Origin: Vibrio sp. J1-1
GTDB lineage: Bacteria; Pseudomonadota; Gammaproteobacteria; Enterobacterales; Vibrionaceae
Reading direction: 5' to 3'
Length of the DNA: 64,000 nucleotides
Assembly (NCBI RefSeq): GCF_021728395.1
Contig: NZ_JAKKCM010000016.1
Span: 1-64,000, forward strand
Shown here piece by piece: positions 1 to 9,634 of this stretch; position 1 is the stretch's first letter; each line of letters starts with the position of its first letter. A program made the position numbers and the translations under genes. The notes under the pieces are model-generated. The model searched no databases. It was not told where the DNA came from and saw only the letters and a list, made by a program, of their open reading frames with translations.

Positions 1-2
1 TA

Positions 3-113
3 ATACTGCCAGAGAAGAGGAAGCGTAAAGCGTATCCAAGAGCAGTACTTAAGAAAGCCGCTAAATATCCCACGCGTTCGCGTTCAAGGAATAAAAACGC
101 CACTCGCTCTTAA
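3..113 (+). CDS. C-terminal tail of a probable IS4-type transposase (partial, runs off the left edge)
   Basis: An open frame enters from the left edge and stops with TAA at 111-113. Its last 36 residues are very rich in Lys and Arg and contain a KAYPRAVLKKAAKYP motif. From memory this resembles the basic tail of IS4-family DDE transposases, whose ends often read YPRAVKRRPKNYP. The catalytic region lies outside the window, so the assignment rests on the tail alone. The last codons overlap the left arm of the hairpin at 96-125. I could not identify the terminal inverted repeat of the element. Confidence 0.5.
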   Translation: MLPEKRKRKAYPRAVLKKAAKYPTRSRSRNKNATRS

Positions 114-125
114 GCGAGTGGCGTT
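93..125. terminator. Perfect 13-bp hairpin, Rho-independent terminator read from the minus strand
   Basis: AACGCCACTCGCT (96-108) pairs perfectly with AGCGAGTGGCGTT (113-125). On the minus strand the stem is followed by a U-tract (A-run 93-97 on the plus strand), so it can end transcripts leaving the aga operon, whose last gene stops at 359. In the other direction it lies at the end of the transposase tail but has no T-run directly after it. Confidence 0.6.
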
Positions 126-358
126 AACCTTCGGGCAGCCTTTTTTTTGCATCTAAAAGCCTTAGAATTCAGATAGTTAACTTACCTCTCTGTCTTATTC
201 TTTCTCATCGTGTCTCATATCTGCTCACGTTTTTAGTACCCAATGATTTACCCTATAATTGAAGTTAGGGTATTTTTGGAGACTCAAATAGGTAAATAAA
301 TAGCAATACGTGTAGTTAGAATGACAGCCAAAAAGCGCCTTTAATAAACTTCAAGTTA
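126..358. other. Intergenic, transposase tail to kbaY
   Basis: No gene is seen in these 233 bases. The stretch is AT-rich with an isolated T8 run near 142-149. A short imperfect inverted sequence AAGTTAT/ATAACTT overlaps the kbaY stop codon. A transposon end probably lies here but no terminal repeat could be recognised without the other end. Confidence 0.4.
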
Positions 359-2383
<2,025 letters not shown>

Positions 2384-2397
<14 letters not shown>

Positions 2398-2824
2398 GTT
2401 CTTCCGCTGTGGTTGTTTTGTCTTTCAACGCCATTTCAGCCGCGAGTGAGGTAATGCCGCGATGACCACATTCAATCGCTTGGTCACGAAATTCGATAAG
2501 CTTGAGTTCGTCGCGCTCTAGCAGCATCTCGGCCGCCATTTGTAGATTGGTGCCTGTCACGACTTGAATATCGTCGCGCTCTTGGCTGAGTAGCGATGCG
2601 GTACGAAAAGGCGTGCCGCCGAGTAAGTCAGTGAGAAAAACAATCCCTTCGCCTGAGTCGATCTCTTGGATCGCTTGGCGCATCTGCGCTTCAAGTTGCT
2701 GCGTGGTGGACTCTTCAGGAAAGTCCAATGCGATAAATTGTTGCTGTTCGCCAATCACTTGGTGAATTGCTTTCTCAATGCCTGATGCAAACCCACCGTG
2801 ACCAGAAAGAATAACTGCAATCAT
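2384..2824 (-). CDS. agaF: PTS enzyme IIA, mannose family, N-acetylgalactosamine/galactosamine specific
   Basis: This cytoplasmic phosphocarrier passes phosphate from HPr to the IIB subunit. It has 146 residues, the normal length for a free EIIA-Man domain. It begins MIAVILSGHGGFASGI, with the phosphorylated His at residue 9. A second signature, VFLTDLLGGTPF, lies near residue 63. It follows agaE after 58 bases that hold a hairpin and overlaps agaA downstream. Confidence 0.92.
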
Positions 2825-2839
2825 GTTTCTATCCTTACA

Positions 2840-2859
2840 GGGGCTGACTTAACAGCCCC
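2840..2859 (-). other. Intra-operon hairpin between agaE and agaF
   Basis: GGGGCTG and CAGCCCC form a perfect 7-bp stem with a 6-base loop in the only sizeable gap within the PTS gene run. No U-tract follows on the minus strand, so it is more likely an mRNA processing or stabilising structure than a terminator. This is an inference from position. Confidence 0.4.
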
Positions 2860-2882
2860 AATACTGCGTGTGGAAATAAGAG

Positions 2883-3767
2883 TTATAGGAAGCCCATAAA
2901 ACGACCAACGACACCAAGAGCAACCGTGATACCGATAAGCTTGAGAGGGCTCCAACCGCGTTTAACAAGGGCATACATCGCAAGGGTGTACACCAGTGGC
3001 AAAAACGCTGGCATCAACTTGTCGATAACATCGCCCTGCAGTTTCACCACGGCGTCACCAGCGGTGATTTCAGCGGTTGTAGATAGGCGTACGTAAGTTG
3101 CAACCAGTGCACCAATCACCGTCATACCGACCATAGAAGCCGCGTGTCCGACTTTCTTGGTATTGGCTTTGATGACCGGAATCGCTGCAACACCCATACG
3201 GTAGGCATAGTGAGCAAGACCAAAGCGCAAACCAAAGTGCACCACGTTAAACAACACGAAGAAGAACACCGCGCCCATGATGGAGCCTTGCAACGCTAAG
3301 TCCGCGCCGATACCACCACAAATCGGCAATAACGTGAGCCAGAACATCGCGTCACCGATACCGCCCATTGGTGCACCTACGGCAATCTTGGTGCTTTGAA
3401 TACTGTTGATGTTCTGTTTTGAACGCTCCATCGCCAGTACGATGCCCATGACGAATGTCACCAAAAATGGGTGAGTGTTGAAGAAACCCATATGGCCTTG
3501 CATCGCTTTGGATAGGTCCGCTTTGTTGGTGTGGATCTTTTTCAATGCTGGGATCAGGCCGTATAGCCAACCCGATGCCTGCATACGCTCGTAGTTGAAA
3601 GACGCTTGTAATAGGAGTGAGCGCCAAGCCATACGATTGATGTCGGCTTTGGTTAACTCAGCACCAATCTCTTTATTCTCGTACTCGTCAGGAGACACTC
3701 CAGGTGCAGGTTGCACATCAGCGCTCTGACGACGTAGGTCGAGTTCATTACTTACATTAGATTCCAT
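2883..3767 (-). CDS. agaE: PTS enzyme IID, mannose family
   Basis: This is one of the two membrane subunits of the N-acetylgalactosamine/galactosamine PTS. The protein is about 294 residues when started at the ATG at 3765-3767 (MESNVSNELDL). The frame is open further upstream, but that part lies wholly within agaW, so the short start is chosen. It gives an 11-base overlap with agaW. Family signatures seen are a long N-terminal amphipathic half with SLLLQASFNYERMQ and the motif APMGGIGDAMFW. Hydrophobic segments fill the last third, ending in a Gly-rich VVGRFMGFL. Confidence 0.92.
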   Translation of the reverse strand: MESNVSNELDLRRQSADVQPAPGVSPDEYENKEIGAELTKADINRMAWRSLLLQASFNYERMQASGWLYGLIPALKKIHTNKADLSKAMQGHMGFFNTHPFLVTFVMGIVLAMERSKQNINSIQSTKIAVGAPMGGIGDAMFWLTLLPICGGIGADLALQGSIMGAVFFFVLFNVVHFGLRFGLAHYAYRMGVAAIPVIKANTKKVGHAASMVGMTVIGALVATYVRLSTTAEITAGDAVVKLQGDVIDKLMPAFLPLVYTLAMYALVKRGWSPLKLIGITVALGVVGRFMGFL

Positions 3768-4536
3768 CTTCAAAGTCCTCTGCTGATGCTGTTGTTGCTG
3801 GGGTAGGTTCTGATTTACGCATAAAGTCGATAATCGCCATCGCAGTCGCTGCGGCAGCAATCGCTAGGATTGGTAGTTGTAGCCACGCCGCTGCAACAAA
3901 GCCGAGGATGAAGTATGGGATGTAAGCGTTCTTCATCATGATTTTCATCAGTACCGCAAAACCAATCGCTGGCATGATGCCACCAGCAACGCCTAAGCCG
4001 TCGATGAGGTCTTTTGGCAGAACTTCAACGATTTTGCCGGCGTGCTCTGCACCAAGGTAGACAGGTAAAAATGCGCATAAGAAGTAAAACGTCCCTAGTA
4101 CTGCAAGAGCCATGTAGTTGACACGTTCGATACCGTCGGTGTCGGCGGCTTGCGCATATTCATCACACTTAGACATCACCGCAGACATCGCTGAGAAGAG
4201 TAGGGTGATACCCATCTGAACCGCGACAGCGAATGGCACCGCGACACCAACCGCGACATTTGGCTCTACTTTGGTTGTGATAGCGAAGGCTGTGCCGACG
4301 ATCGTACCGATGATTACATTTGGCGGTTGCGCACCTGCTAGAGGAGCAAGACCCATCCAGATCAGCTCTAGAGTACCGCCGACCAAAATACCGGTTTGTA
4401 AGTCGCCTAAAATGAGACCGACAAGTGGACCGAGTACAACTGGACGGTGGAAGTGGGTGAGACCGTTAAATAAATCTAGGCCGGCGAAGAAGGCTAAAAT
4501 GCCGAGCATCAACGCCTGAAATAGTCCTATTTCCAT
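3757..4536 (-). CDS. agaW: PTS enzyme IIC, mannose family
   Basis: This is the polytopic sugar-channel subunit, 259 residues, the usual EIIC-Man length. The N-terminus MEIGLFQALMLGILAFFAGL and the motif VGGTLELIWMGLAPLAGAQPP are typical of IIC subunits of this PTS family. Several hydrophobic membrane segments are evident throughout. It lies 18 bases downstream of agaV and overlaps agaE by 11 bases. In E. coli K-12 the equivalent gene is reported as truncated; here it looks full length. Confidence 0.93.
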   Translation of the reverse strand: MEIGLFQALMLGILAFFAGLDLFNGLTHFHRPVVLGPLVGLILGDLQTGILVGGTLELIWMGLAPLAGAQPPNVIIGTIVGTAFAITTKVEPNVAVGVAVPFAVAVQMGITLLFSAMSAVMSKCDEYAQAADTDGIERVNYMALAVLGTFYFLCAFLPVYLGAEHAGKIVEVLPKDLIDGLGVAGGIMPAIGFAVLMKIMMKNAYIPYFILGFVAAAWLQLPILAIAAAATAMAIIDFMRKSEPTPATTASAEDFEDGI

Positions 4537-4554
4537 GATTGGTGTCCTTAATAT

Positions 4555-5028
4555 TTAGATAAGAGTAAAGAGGTCTGTTGCGCTTTCAGTGGGCACACCT
4601 TGGATCGTGCAGGTCACTCCTCGCGCTTTTAATTGTGCAAATTCCGCCAGGTCTTCAGAGTCAACTGAAACCGTTTTGGAGATTTGTTTTTTTCCTTCCA
4701 CGTAGTGCATGTTACCTACGTTGATATTGCTAATTGGTACGCCACCTTCCACCAATTGACGGAAGTCTTTTGGCGTTCGGCATACCAACAGAATGCGTTG
4801 GCGATCAGCGGCTTTATGAATGGTGTCGATGGTTTTCTGCACCGTCCAAAAGCGGATTGCGATACCGTCGGCGAGCACCATTTCCATCAGGTTTTGCTGG
4901 ATGGAATCTTCAGCCACCTCGTCGTTAACAACGACGATAATGTTGGCGTTGGCAAAACCTACCCATTGCACACCTACTTGTCCGTGAACAAGGCGCTCAT
5001 CAATGCGACTTAAAACGATATTTGGCAT
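4555..5028 (-). CDS. agaV: PTS enzyme IIB, mannose family
   Basis: This cytoplasmic subunit takes phosphate from AgaF and phosphorylates the incoming sugar. It has 157 residues. The N-terminal IDERLVHGQVGVQW motif carries the phosphorylated His at residue 15, as in other IIB-Man proteins. It sits 12 bases downstream of agaS. Confidence 0.93.
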   Translation of the reverse strand: MPNIVLSRIDERLVHGQVGVQWVGFANANIIVVVNDEVAEDSIQQNLMEMVLADGIAIRFWTVQKTIDTIHKAADRQRILLVCRTPKDFRQLVEGGVPISNINVGNMHYVEGKKQISKTVSVDSEDLAEFAQLKARGVTCTIQGVPTESATDLFTLI

Positions 5029-5040
5029 GGTTTATTCCTT

Positions 5041-6204
5041 TTAAAATGAGTAACTGAATGGGTAGATGGTGACACCTTGCACCACACGGTTAACTTCACC
5101 TGTTGGGCACGGGTTATCCGGCCCTAATCCCAATTGGAGCGACTTTTCAAACGCCAACATTTGGCAGAACAGGATGAATGGGAAGCAGAGCCATTGGTCG
5201 CCCAAGCCAAGCTGGCCGAGTTCAAACACATCGCTTTCACTCATGGCGAATTCGCTGATCGCCACGTGGGTGAGCGTTTGGTTGTCACGACGAATCTCAT
5301 GAAACAGATCCAAATCGTACTGACGGGTGTAGCTGTCACTGGAAAGCAGTTGAATCACGAGTGCCTGTTCATTGATGGAGAACTTAGGTCCATGGCGGAA
5401 ACCCAAAGAAGAGTCGAAGGTTGTCATCACTTTGCCTGCGCTCAATTCCAAAGATTTCAGAGAGGCTTCACGGGCAAGTCCGGCAAACCCACCGCTGCCT
5501 AGAACCACCAAACGTTGGTAAGGCAGAGCCGCAAGGGATTTGATGCTCGCTTGCCACTGTTCAATTTTGGCTTCACATAATGTGGCGGTGGCGTTGATTT
5601 GGTGTTGCCATTGCTGCGTAGTTCCACCACCAAGCAGCGTCAACGTCGACATCAACATGCAACTGAAGCTTGAGGTCATGGCAAAGCTTTTGTCGTTTGA
5701 GCCTTCCGGCATCAGCAGACAGCACGCATTCTTGGCGTTTTCTGCATAGCGAGAGAGTTCACCGTCGCCATTACAGGTCAAAAAGAGGTGGTAGCAATCT
5801 TCGACCAATTGATCGGCCAGTGCGACAGCGGCAACACTCTCTGGGCTGTTACCCGAACGAGCGTAGGAGACTAAAAGCGTCGGGCGGCTCGGATCTAAAT
5901 ATTGCTCTGGATTCGATACCAAATCGGTGGTCGGAATCGACTCTACTTGGAAGCGTAATCCCGCTTGGATGAAAGGTGCAGCGGCGTCTCCGACAAAAGC
6001 GGATGTACCTGCGCCGGTTAGGATGATGCGCAGATCTTCGCGAGCGAGTAATGGGTCAATGAATGCGCTTAACTGATCGTAGCTTTGTTCGAGAATCGTC
6101 GCGAGAGCACGCCATAAACGAGGTTGATGGCTGATTTCTTGCGCGGTGTGAATACCATTGTGCTGCTCTAACCAAGAGCGTTCGTAGCCTAAAAAAGCAG
6201 TCAT
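5041..6204 (-). CDS. agaS: Galactosamine-6-phosphate deaminase/isomerase, SIS-domain protein
   Basis: AgaS converts galactosamine-6-phosphate to tagatose-6-phosphate plus ammonia. The 387-residue protein has two SIS sugar-isomerase domains. The first, near residues 50-200, contains LTGAGTSAFVGD and SYARSGNSPESVA. The second, near residues 215-370, contains LGSGGFAGLAREASLKSLEL. The start codon overlaps the kbaZ stop in an ATGA arrangement (6201-6204), which suggests translational coupling. No separate tagatose-6-phosphate kinase gene is visible in the cluster. Confidence 0.9.
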   Translation of the reverse strand: MTAFLGYERSWLEQHNGIHTAQEISHQPRLWRALATILEQSYDQLSAFIDPLLAREDLRIILTGAGTSAFVGDAAAPFIQAGLRFQVESIPTTDLVSNPEQYLDPSRPTLLVSYARSGNSPESVAAVALADQLVEDCYHLFLTCNGDGELSRYAENAKNACCLLMPEGSNDKSFAMTSSFSCMLMSTLTLLGGGTTQQWQHQINATATLCEAKIEQWQASIKSLAALPYQRLVVLGSGGFAGLAREASLKSLELSAGKVMTTFDSSLGFRHGPKFSINEQALVIQLLSSDSYTRQYDLDLFHEIRRDNQTLTHVAISEFAMSESDVFELGQLGLGDQWLCFPFILFCQMLAFEKSLQLGLGPDNPCPTGEVNRVVQGVTIYPFSYSF

Positions 6205-7511
6205 TGAATAGTCTCCTTTTGCGCCACTGCGTTGGAATAACAGGCTTTGGAGTACACTTCGGTGACTTCCATGATCTTGTGCATCACAATTTCAGCGGGC
6301 AGATTTTGAATTTTATGTTGAGAGATAGCCTTAGCTTGATTTGGCAAATATTGGCTAAGGAGAGTCACGGGCAGCGGTTTTGCTAGCAGATTGTCAAACA
6401 GAGCCTGTTGCGCCGCTTTCACTTCTGGATGTGTCCAGTAGTAGCGAATCCGGTCGCTCAAGCTGTAGCTGCAATCTAAAAATTGTTGGTGTCCTTTGCT
6501 CGAGTAGTGTGAGCGCCAGTAGTTAGGCTGTTCATGCATAACCTGTTCGATGGTTTCGCGTAGGTGAGAGGCGTGATGCGTGCCGAGCCACTCTTTTTCC
6601 GCTCGGTCTAAGCCGTAAAGGGCTTCGCGCAAGGCAAAGGTTAAAGCCGGACCGACTTTTAGAATCGCAAAGTGGTCACGCACTAGCTGGTGATAAGCGG
6701 GTGGATTTTGGTAATCGGTGGAGTGTGCTTCAAACACAATGTTTGGCTGGTGTTCAATAAGCTGACTTAAAGCCTGAGCTTTGGCACTGTCGTAGTGGTG
6801 AACGTTATGGTGGTCAAACTCGACGCCGGGTTGAACAACCAAACCGATCACGCGCGACCAGACGTTAGCGATACCGATATCGCTGAATGCTTGGTGATGG
6901 GCGTTTAACGTTACAAGCGCTTCTTCTGGTTTGGTGACTTCAATACCTTCGTCTTCTAACGATTCCAGCGCACCGCCAGGCGTTGGTACTTCGGTACCGA
7001 TGACATAAACAGGCGCTTCTCCGCCAATACTTTGCCAAGCGTTTTCTGCCACTAGACAAAGCTGCGCTGCGCGTTCCGCCATGATGGTTTCGCTCAACGG
7101 CAGTTGGTCATCGGCGCAAGGCATAGAGCAATCAAGGTGGATTTTCTTAAAGCCAGCAGAGACATAGTCGTGAATCATCTGGGCGGAATATTCCATCGCT
7201 TGCTTCACGTTAAGATGTTGCCAGCAGTTTGGGCCTAAGTGGTCACCGCCTAACACGATGTTGTCGACTGGAAAGTTGAGGCTGTTCGCGAGCTGGAAAA
7301 CGTAGCTAGCAAAGTCTTGCGGTGTCATGCCGGTGTAGCCGCCAAATTGGTTGACCTGATTAGACGTCGCTTCAATCAATACCAACTGGTTGTCATTTGC
7401 TGCTTGTTGGATCGCCGCTTCAAGCACGAGCGGGTGCGCAGAGCAAACGGAGTAAATCCCCTTGGTGTGTCCTTGTTTGTGTTGTTCGATAAGCGAAAGT
7501 AACGATTTCAT
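6201..7511 (-). CDS. kbaZ: Tagatose-1,6-bisphosphate aldolase, non-catalytic/stabilising subunit
   Basis: This belongs to the GatZ/KbaZ family, whose members are needed for activity and stability of the KbaY aldolase. It has 436 residues, slightly longer than the E. coli homologues from memory. Signatures include HKQGHTKGIYSVCSAHPLVLEA at the N-terminus (only the ends are diagnostic), GGDHLGPNCWQ near residue 88, and EAHSTDYQ near residue 260. Some authors suggest GatZ/KbaZ proteins may act as kinases, which would fit the absence of an obvious tagatose-6-phosphate kinase here, but nothing in this sequence decides that. It starts 8 bases after the 65-codon AgaR-like fragment ends. Confidence 0.9.
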   Translation of the reverse strand: MKSLLSLIEQHKQGHTKGIYSVCSAHPLVLEAAIQQAANDNQLVLIEATSNQVNQFGGYTGMTPQDFASYVFQLANSLNFPVDNIVLGGDHLGPNCWQHLNVKQAMEYSAQMIHDYVSAGFKKIHLDCSMPCADDQLPLSETIMAERAAQLCLVAENAWQSIGGEAPVYVIGTEVPTPGGALESLEDEGIEVTKPEEALVTLNAHHQAFSDIGIANVWSRVIGLVVQPGVEFDHHNVHHYDSAKAQALSQLIEHQPNIVFEAHSTDYQNPPAYHQLVRDHFAILKVGPALTFALREALYGLDRAEKEWLGTHHASHLRETIEQVMHEQPNYWRSHYSSKGHQQFLDCSYSLSDRIRYYWTHPEVKAAQQALFDNLLAKPLPVTLLSQYLPNQAKAISQHKIQNLPAEIVMHKIMEVTEVYSKACYSNAVAQKETIQ

Positions 7512-7519
7512 GGGAATTC

Positions 7520-7717
7520 CTAGTTAATGGTTTGGTCAGCAAGAATGACTTCGACACCCATATCAAGCAGAGCCTGATGGGTTGCATGGGGGATATTGCT
7601 ATCGGTCACCAGAACGTCGATTTGGCTCGCTGGACGGATCATGCAAAAGCTTTTGCGGCCGAACTTACTCGAGTCGGTCACCGCAATGATGTGTTTTCTT
7701 CGTTCTGCACTTATCAT
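7520..7717 (-). pseudogene. Orphan C-terminal fragment of a second AgaR/DeoR-type regulator, with its own ribosome-binding site
   Basis: This 65-codon frame matches only the last quarter of AgaR. It contains AVTDSSKFGRKSFCMI and LVTDSNIPHA, where the intact AgaR at 8108-8875 has AITDSSKFDRQSFCLI and LITDSGIPQD. No helix-turn-helix or sugar-binding core precedes it. About half the residues differ from the intact copy, so it is not a recent duplicate. A clean AGGAG site at 7724-7728 precedes the ATG by six bases, and the stop lies 8 bases before kbaZ, so it is probably still translated. It may be a decaying gene or a kept small effector-binding-like peptide; I cannot tell which. Confidence 0.65.
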
Positions 7718-7739
7718 TACCGACTCCTATTTCGCGACA

Positions 7740-8005
7740 TTTCGGTTGTAGGGTGAAATGTTTCGATTTCTTTTAATTGGTATTAAAACAGGTGTCAGAA
7801 AGTGAAGTTTAAAGCGAGTTCACATTCGCTTGCCTTTCGGTTTAAGCGAAAAAAGTCTTTCGTTTGGAAGGAAGTGAAAGGTAAAACTTTCTCTCAAAAA
7901 CTAATACCCTGTGCCGAAATAGAGGTAAATAAAGGCTGTCGATATTTCACAGTGAAAGTTGCAAACAAGCAGTTGAAAAAGAAAGGGTTTCGAAATGAAA
8001 ACTGC
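7740..8005. promoter_or_regulatory. Probable aga control region with repeated TTTC/GAAA motifs
   Basis: The gap of about 390 bases between agaR and the operon head holds no convincing gene but is dense in TTTC and GAAA words. The clearest are TTTCGATTTCTTTTAATT (7761-7778), CCTTTCGGTTTAAG (7833-7846), TCTTTCGTTTGG (7857-7867), the palindrome TTTCACAGTGAAA (7945-7957), and TTTCGAAA inside TTTCGAAATGAAA (7988-8000). E. coli AgaR sites, as I recall them, are built from TTTCRTTTY-type repeats. These are therefore candidate AgaR operators controlling the minus-strand operon. I did not find a convincing -35/-10 pair. Confidence 0.45.
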
Positions 8006-8086
8006 GTGATTTCACAGTTTTTACATTAGGGTTAAAAATTCACCTACTGAATAGATCATTGAGAAAGTCAGCATAGGGTAAATAAA

Positions 8087-8114
8087 TGAATAGGTTGTCA
8101 CTCCAACCTATTCA
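8087..8114 (-). terminator. Hairpin at the end of agaR
   Basis: TGAATAGGTTG (8087-8097) and CAACCTATTCA (8104-8114) form a perfect 11-bp stem that overlaps the agaR stop codon. On the minus strand it is followed by TTTATTTAC, a short and interrupted U-tract, so termination may be partial and some agaR transcripts could continue into the aga operon. Confidence 0.55.
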
Positions 8115-8875
8115 ACAATATGTACTTCTACGCCGAGAGAAGAGAGTTCTTCCACATAATCTTGGGGAATTCCGCTATCGGTAATCAGTATTCTGAGTTG
8201 CTCCGGGCGAGCTATTAAGCAAAAACTTTGTCGGTCAAACTTGGATGAATCGGTAATCGCAATGATATTTTGTGCGGCTTCAATCATTTGGCGGTTAATA
8301 TCCGCTTCACCTTGGTGCGGCGTGGTTACGCCTGCGAGTTTATCGAAGCCATCAACGCCTAAAAACAGTTTGTTGAAACGAAAACCAGAGAGGAACGCTT
8401 CGCCGCCAGAACCGTACAACGAATAAGAGTTTTTTCTCATTACACCACCCGTAACCATCACCTCAACATTGGCTTGATTAGCAAGGTGATAAGCGATGTT
8501 GATTCCGTTGGTCATCACGGTAATGTTGCTTTTACCTTTCAGGTGGTAGACAATTTGCTCAGTGGTTGAGCCAGAATCAAGGAAGATCTTATCGCCATTC
8601 TGGATCAAAGAGGCGGCGTATTGACCCAACCTAGCTTTAATATCGCTGTTGAGTTGTTTCTTGTCGTTAAGCGGCTTTTCGAAAGCAAACTGAGCGTTCA
8701 GAAGCGCGCCACCATAGCAACGCGTAACGCACCCTTGTCGCTCTAATTGGTTAAGATCACTGCGGATGGTCACTTCTGATACGCCATATTGATCAGCAAA
8801 ATAGGACACTTCACCTCTTTGGTGGGTGTGGATGTATTGCAAAATTTCGTTTCGGCGTTGAGCGGTCGAGAGCAT
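8108..8875 (-). CDS. agaR: DeoR-family transcriptional repressor of the aga genes
   Basis: The 255-residue protein has the DeoR layout. An N-terminal helix-turn-helix (MLSTAQRRNEILQY, then VSEVTIRSDLNQLE at about residues 30-43) is followed by a sugar-phosphate-binding domain with FLDSGSTTEQI near residue 98 and ITDSSKFDRQSF near residue 207. Its position beside the aga operon and its resemblance to the fragment at 7520-7717 support AgaR. By analogy it would be released from DNA by a GalNAc or galactosamine pathway intermediate. It is transcribed in the same direction as the operon. Confidence 0.85.
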   Translation of the reverse strand: MLSTAQRRNEILQYIHTHQRGEVSYFADQYGVSEVTIRSDLNQLERQGCVTRCYGGALLNAQFAFEKPLNDKKQLNSDIKARLGQYAASLIQNGDKIFLDSGSTTEQIVYHLKGKSNITVMTNGINIAYHLANQANVEVMVTGGVMRKNSYSLYGSGGEAFLSGFRFNKLFLGVDGFDKLAGVTTPHQGEADINRQMIEAAQNIIAITDSSKFDRQSFCLIARPEQLRILITDSGIPQDYVEELSSLGVEVHIVE

Positions 8876-8980
8876 GGCGCTAAATGTTCAAAGGTTTGTA
8901 ATGGCGACTTTAACCAAACACGATTCGAAGTCGAATCTTTTTGTCTGAGATTTAGGGGGAATTATCAAAACTAAATAATC

Positions 8981-9634
8981 TCAGCTCGTTGGAACCAAGA
9001 GTTTGTTCTCAATGGCAAACCTAACCAGATTGGGAATATCTTTAATATTCAACTTATTCATGATATTTGATCTGTGTGTTTCAACGGTTTTGATACTAAT
9101 GCATGTATCGTCAGCTATTTTATTTGTGGAATAACCTTCGACGATGAGCTGAAGAATTTGCCTCTGTCTACTGGTTAGTAAGTCCAAAGGTACCGCATCT
9201 TTCTTTTTACCTAGTAGGTCCTTGAGCATAGCCTTATCTATTTTTTGACTTATATAGCTTCCACCGCTCATCACTGAAGCAACCGCCAATTCCAACTCTT
9301 CCACCGCAGAGTCTTTGAGTAAATAACCTTGTGCACCATTTCTTAAGCATCTTACAACATACTCAATATTTTTATGCATCGATAGCATCAGGATGTTAAT
9401 TGGTATCTTATGCTTTCGGATCATGCTAATTAGCTCTATTCCATTAATCCCTTTGATTGAGATATCCAGGATAAGTAAGTCTGGTTTAGACTTTTTCAGA
9501 TTAGGGATCAAGTTGAGACCAGTCCCACTTTCACCAACTACTTCAACACTTGGTAATGTGTTTAAAATACTGCATATACCCGCTCTGACTATATCATGGT
9601 CATCAACAATGAATACTCTACTCTTATAGATCAT
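8981..9634 (-). CDS. NarL/LuxR-type response regulator
   Basis: This 217-residue cytoplasmic regulator has an N-terminal receiver domain (FIVDDHDIVRAGI at the start; phospho-acceptor Asp in DLLILDISIKG near residue 57; Lys in LLKDSAVEEL near residue 106). The C-terminal LuxR-type helix-turn-helix contains LTSRQRQILQLI and KTVETHRSNIMNKL. It pairs with the kinase upstream, whose end it overlaps by 11 bases. The genes are AT-rich and use ATA, TTA and AGA codons more than their neighbours, which hints at acquisition. Its targets are unknown; the divergent protease genes are the nearest candidates. Confidence 0.9.
   Translation of the reverse strand: MIYKSRVFIVDDHDIVRAGICSILNTLPSVEVVGESGTGLNLIPNLKKSKPDLLILDISIKGINGIELISMIRKHKIPINILMLSMHKNIEYVVRCLRNGAQGYLLKDSAVEELELAVASVMSGGSYISQKIDKAMLKDLLGKKKDAVPLDLLTSRQRQILQLIVEGYSTNKIADDTCISIKTVETHRSNIMNKLNIKDIPNLVRFAIENKLLVPTS

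Noticed and set aside
7802-8029. 75-codon plus-strand frame rich in Lys and Phe
   Set aside because: Its composition is explained by the repeated TTTC/GAAA words of the control region; it has no ribosome-binding site and no family resemblance.
8922-8984. Inverted repeats GATTCGA/TCGAATC and CTGAGATT/AATCTCAG at the end of the response-regulator gene
   Set aside because: They can form hairpins, but no U-tract follows on the minus strand, so I do not call a terminator.
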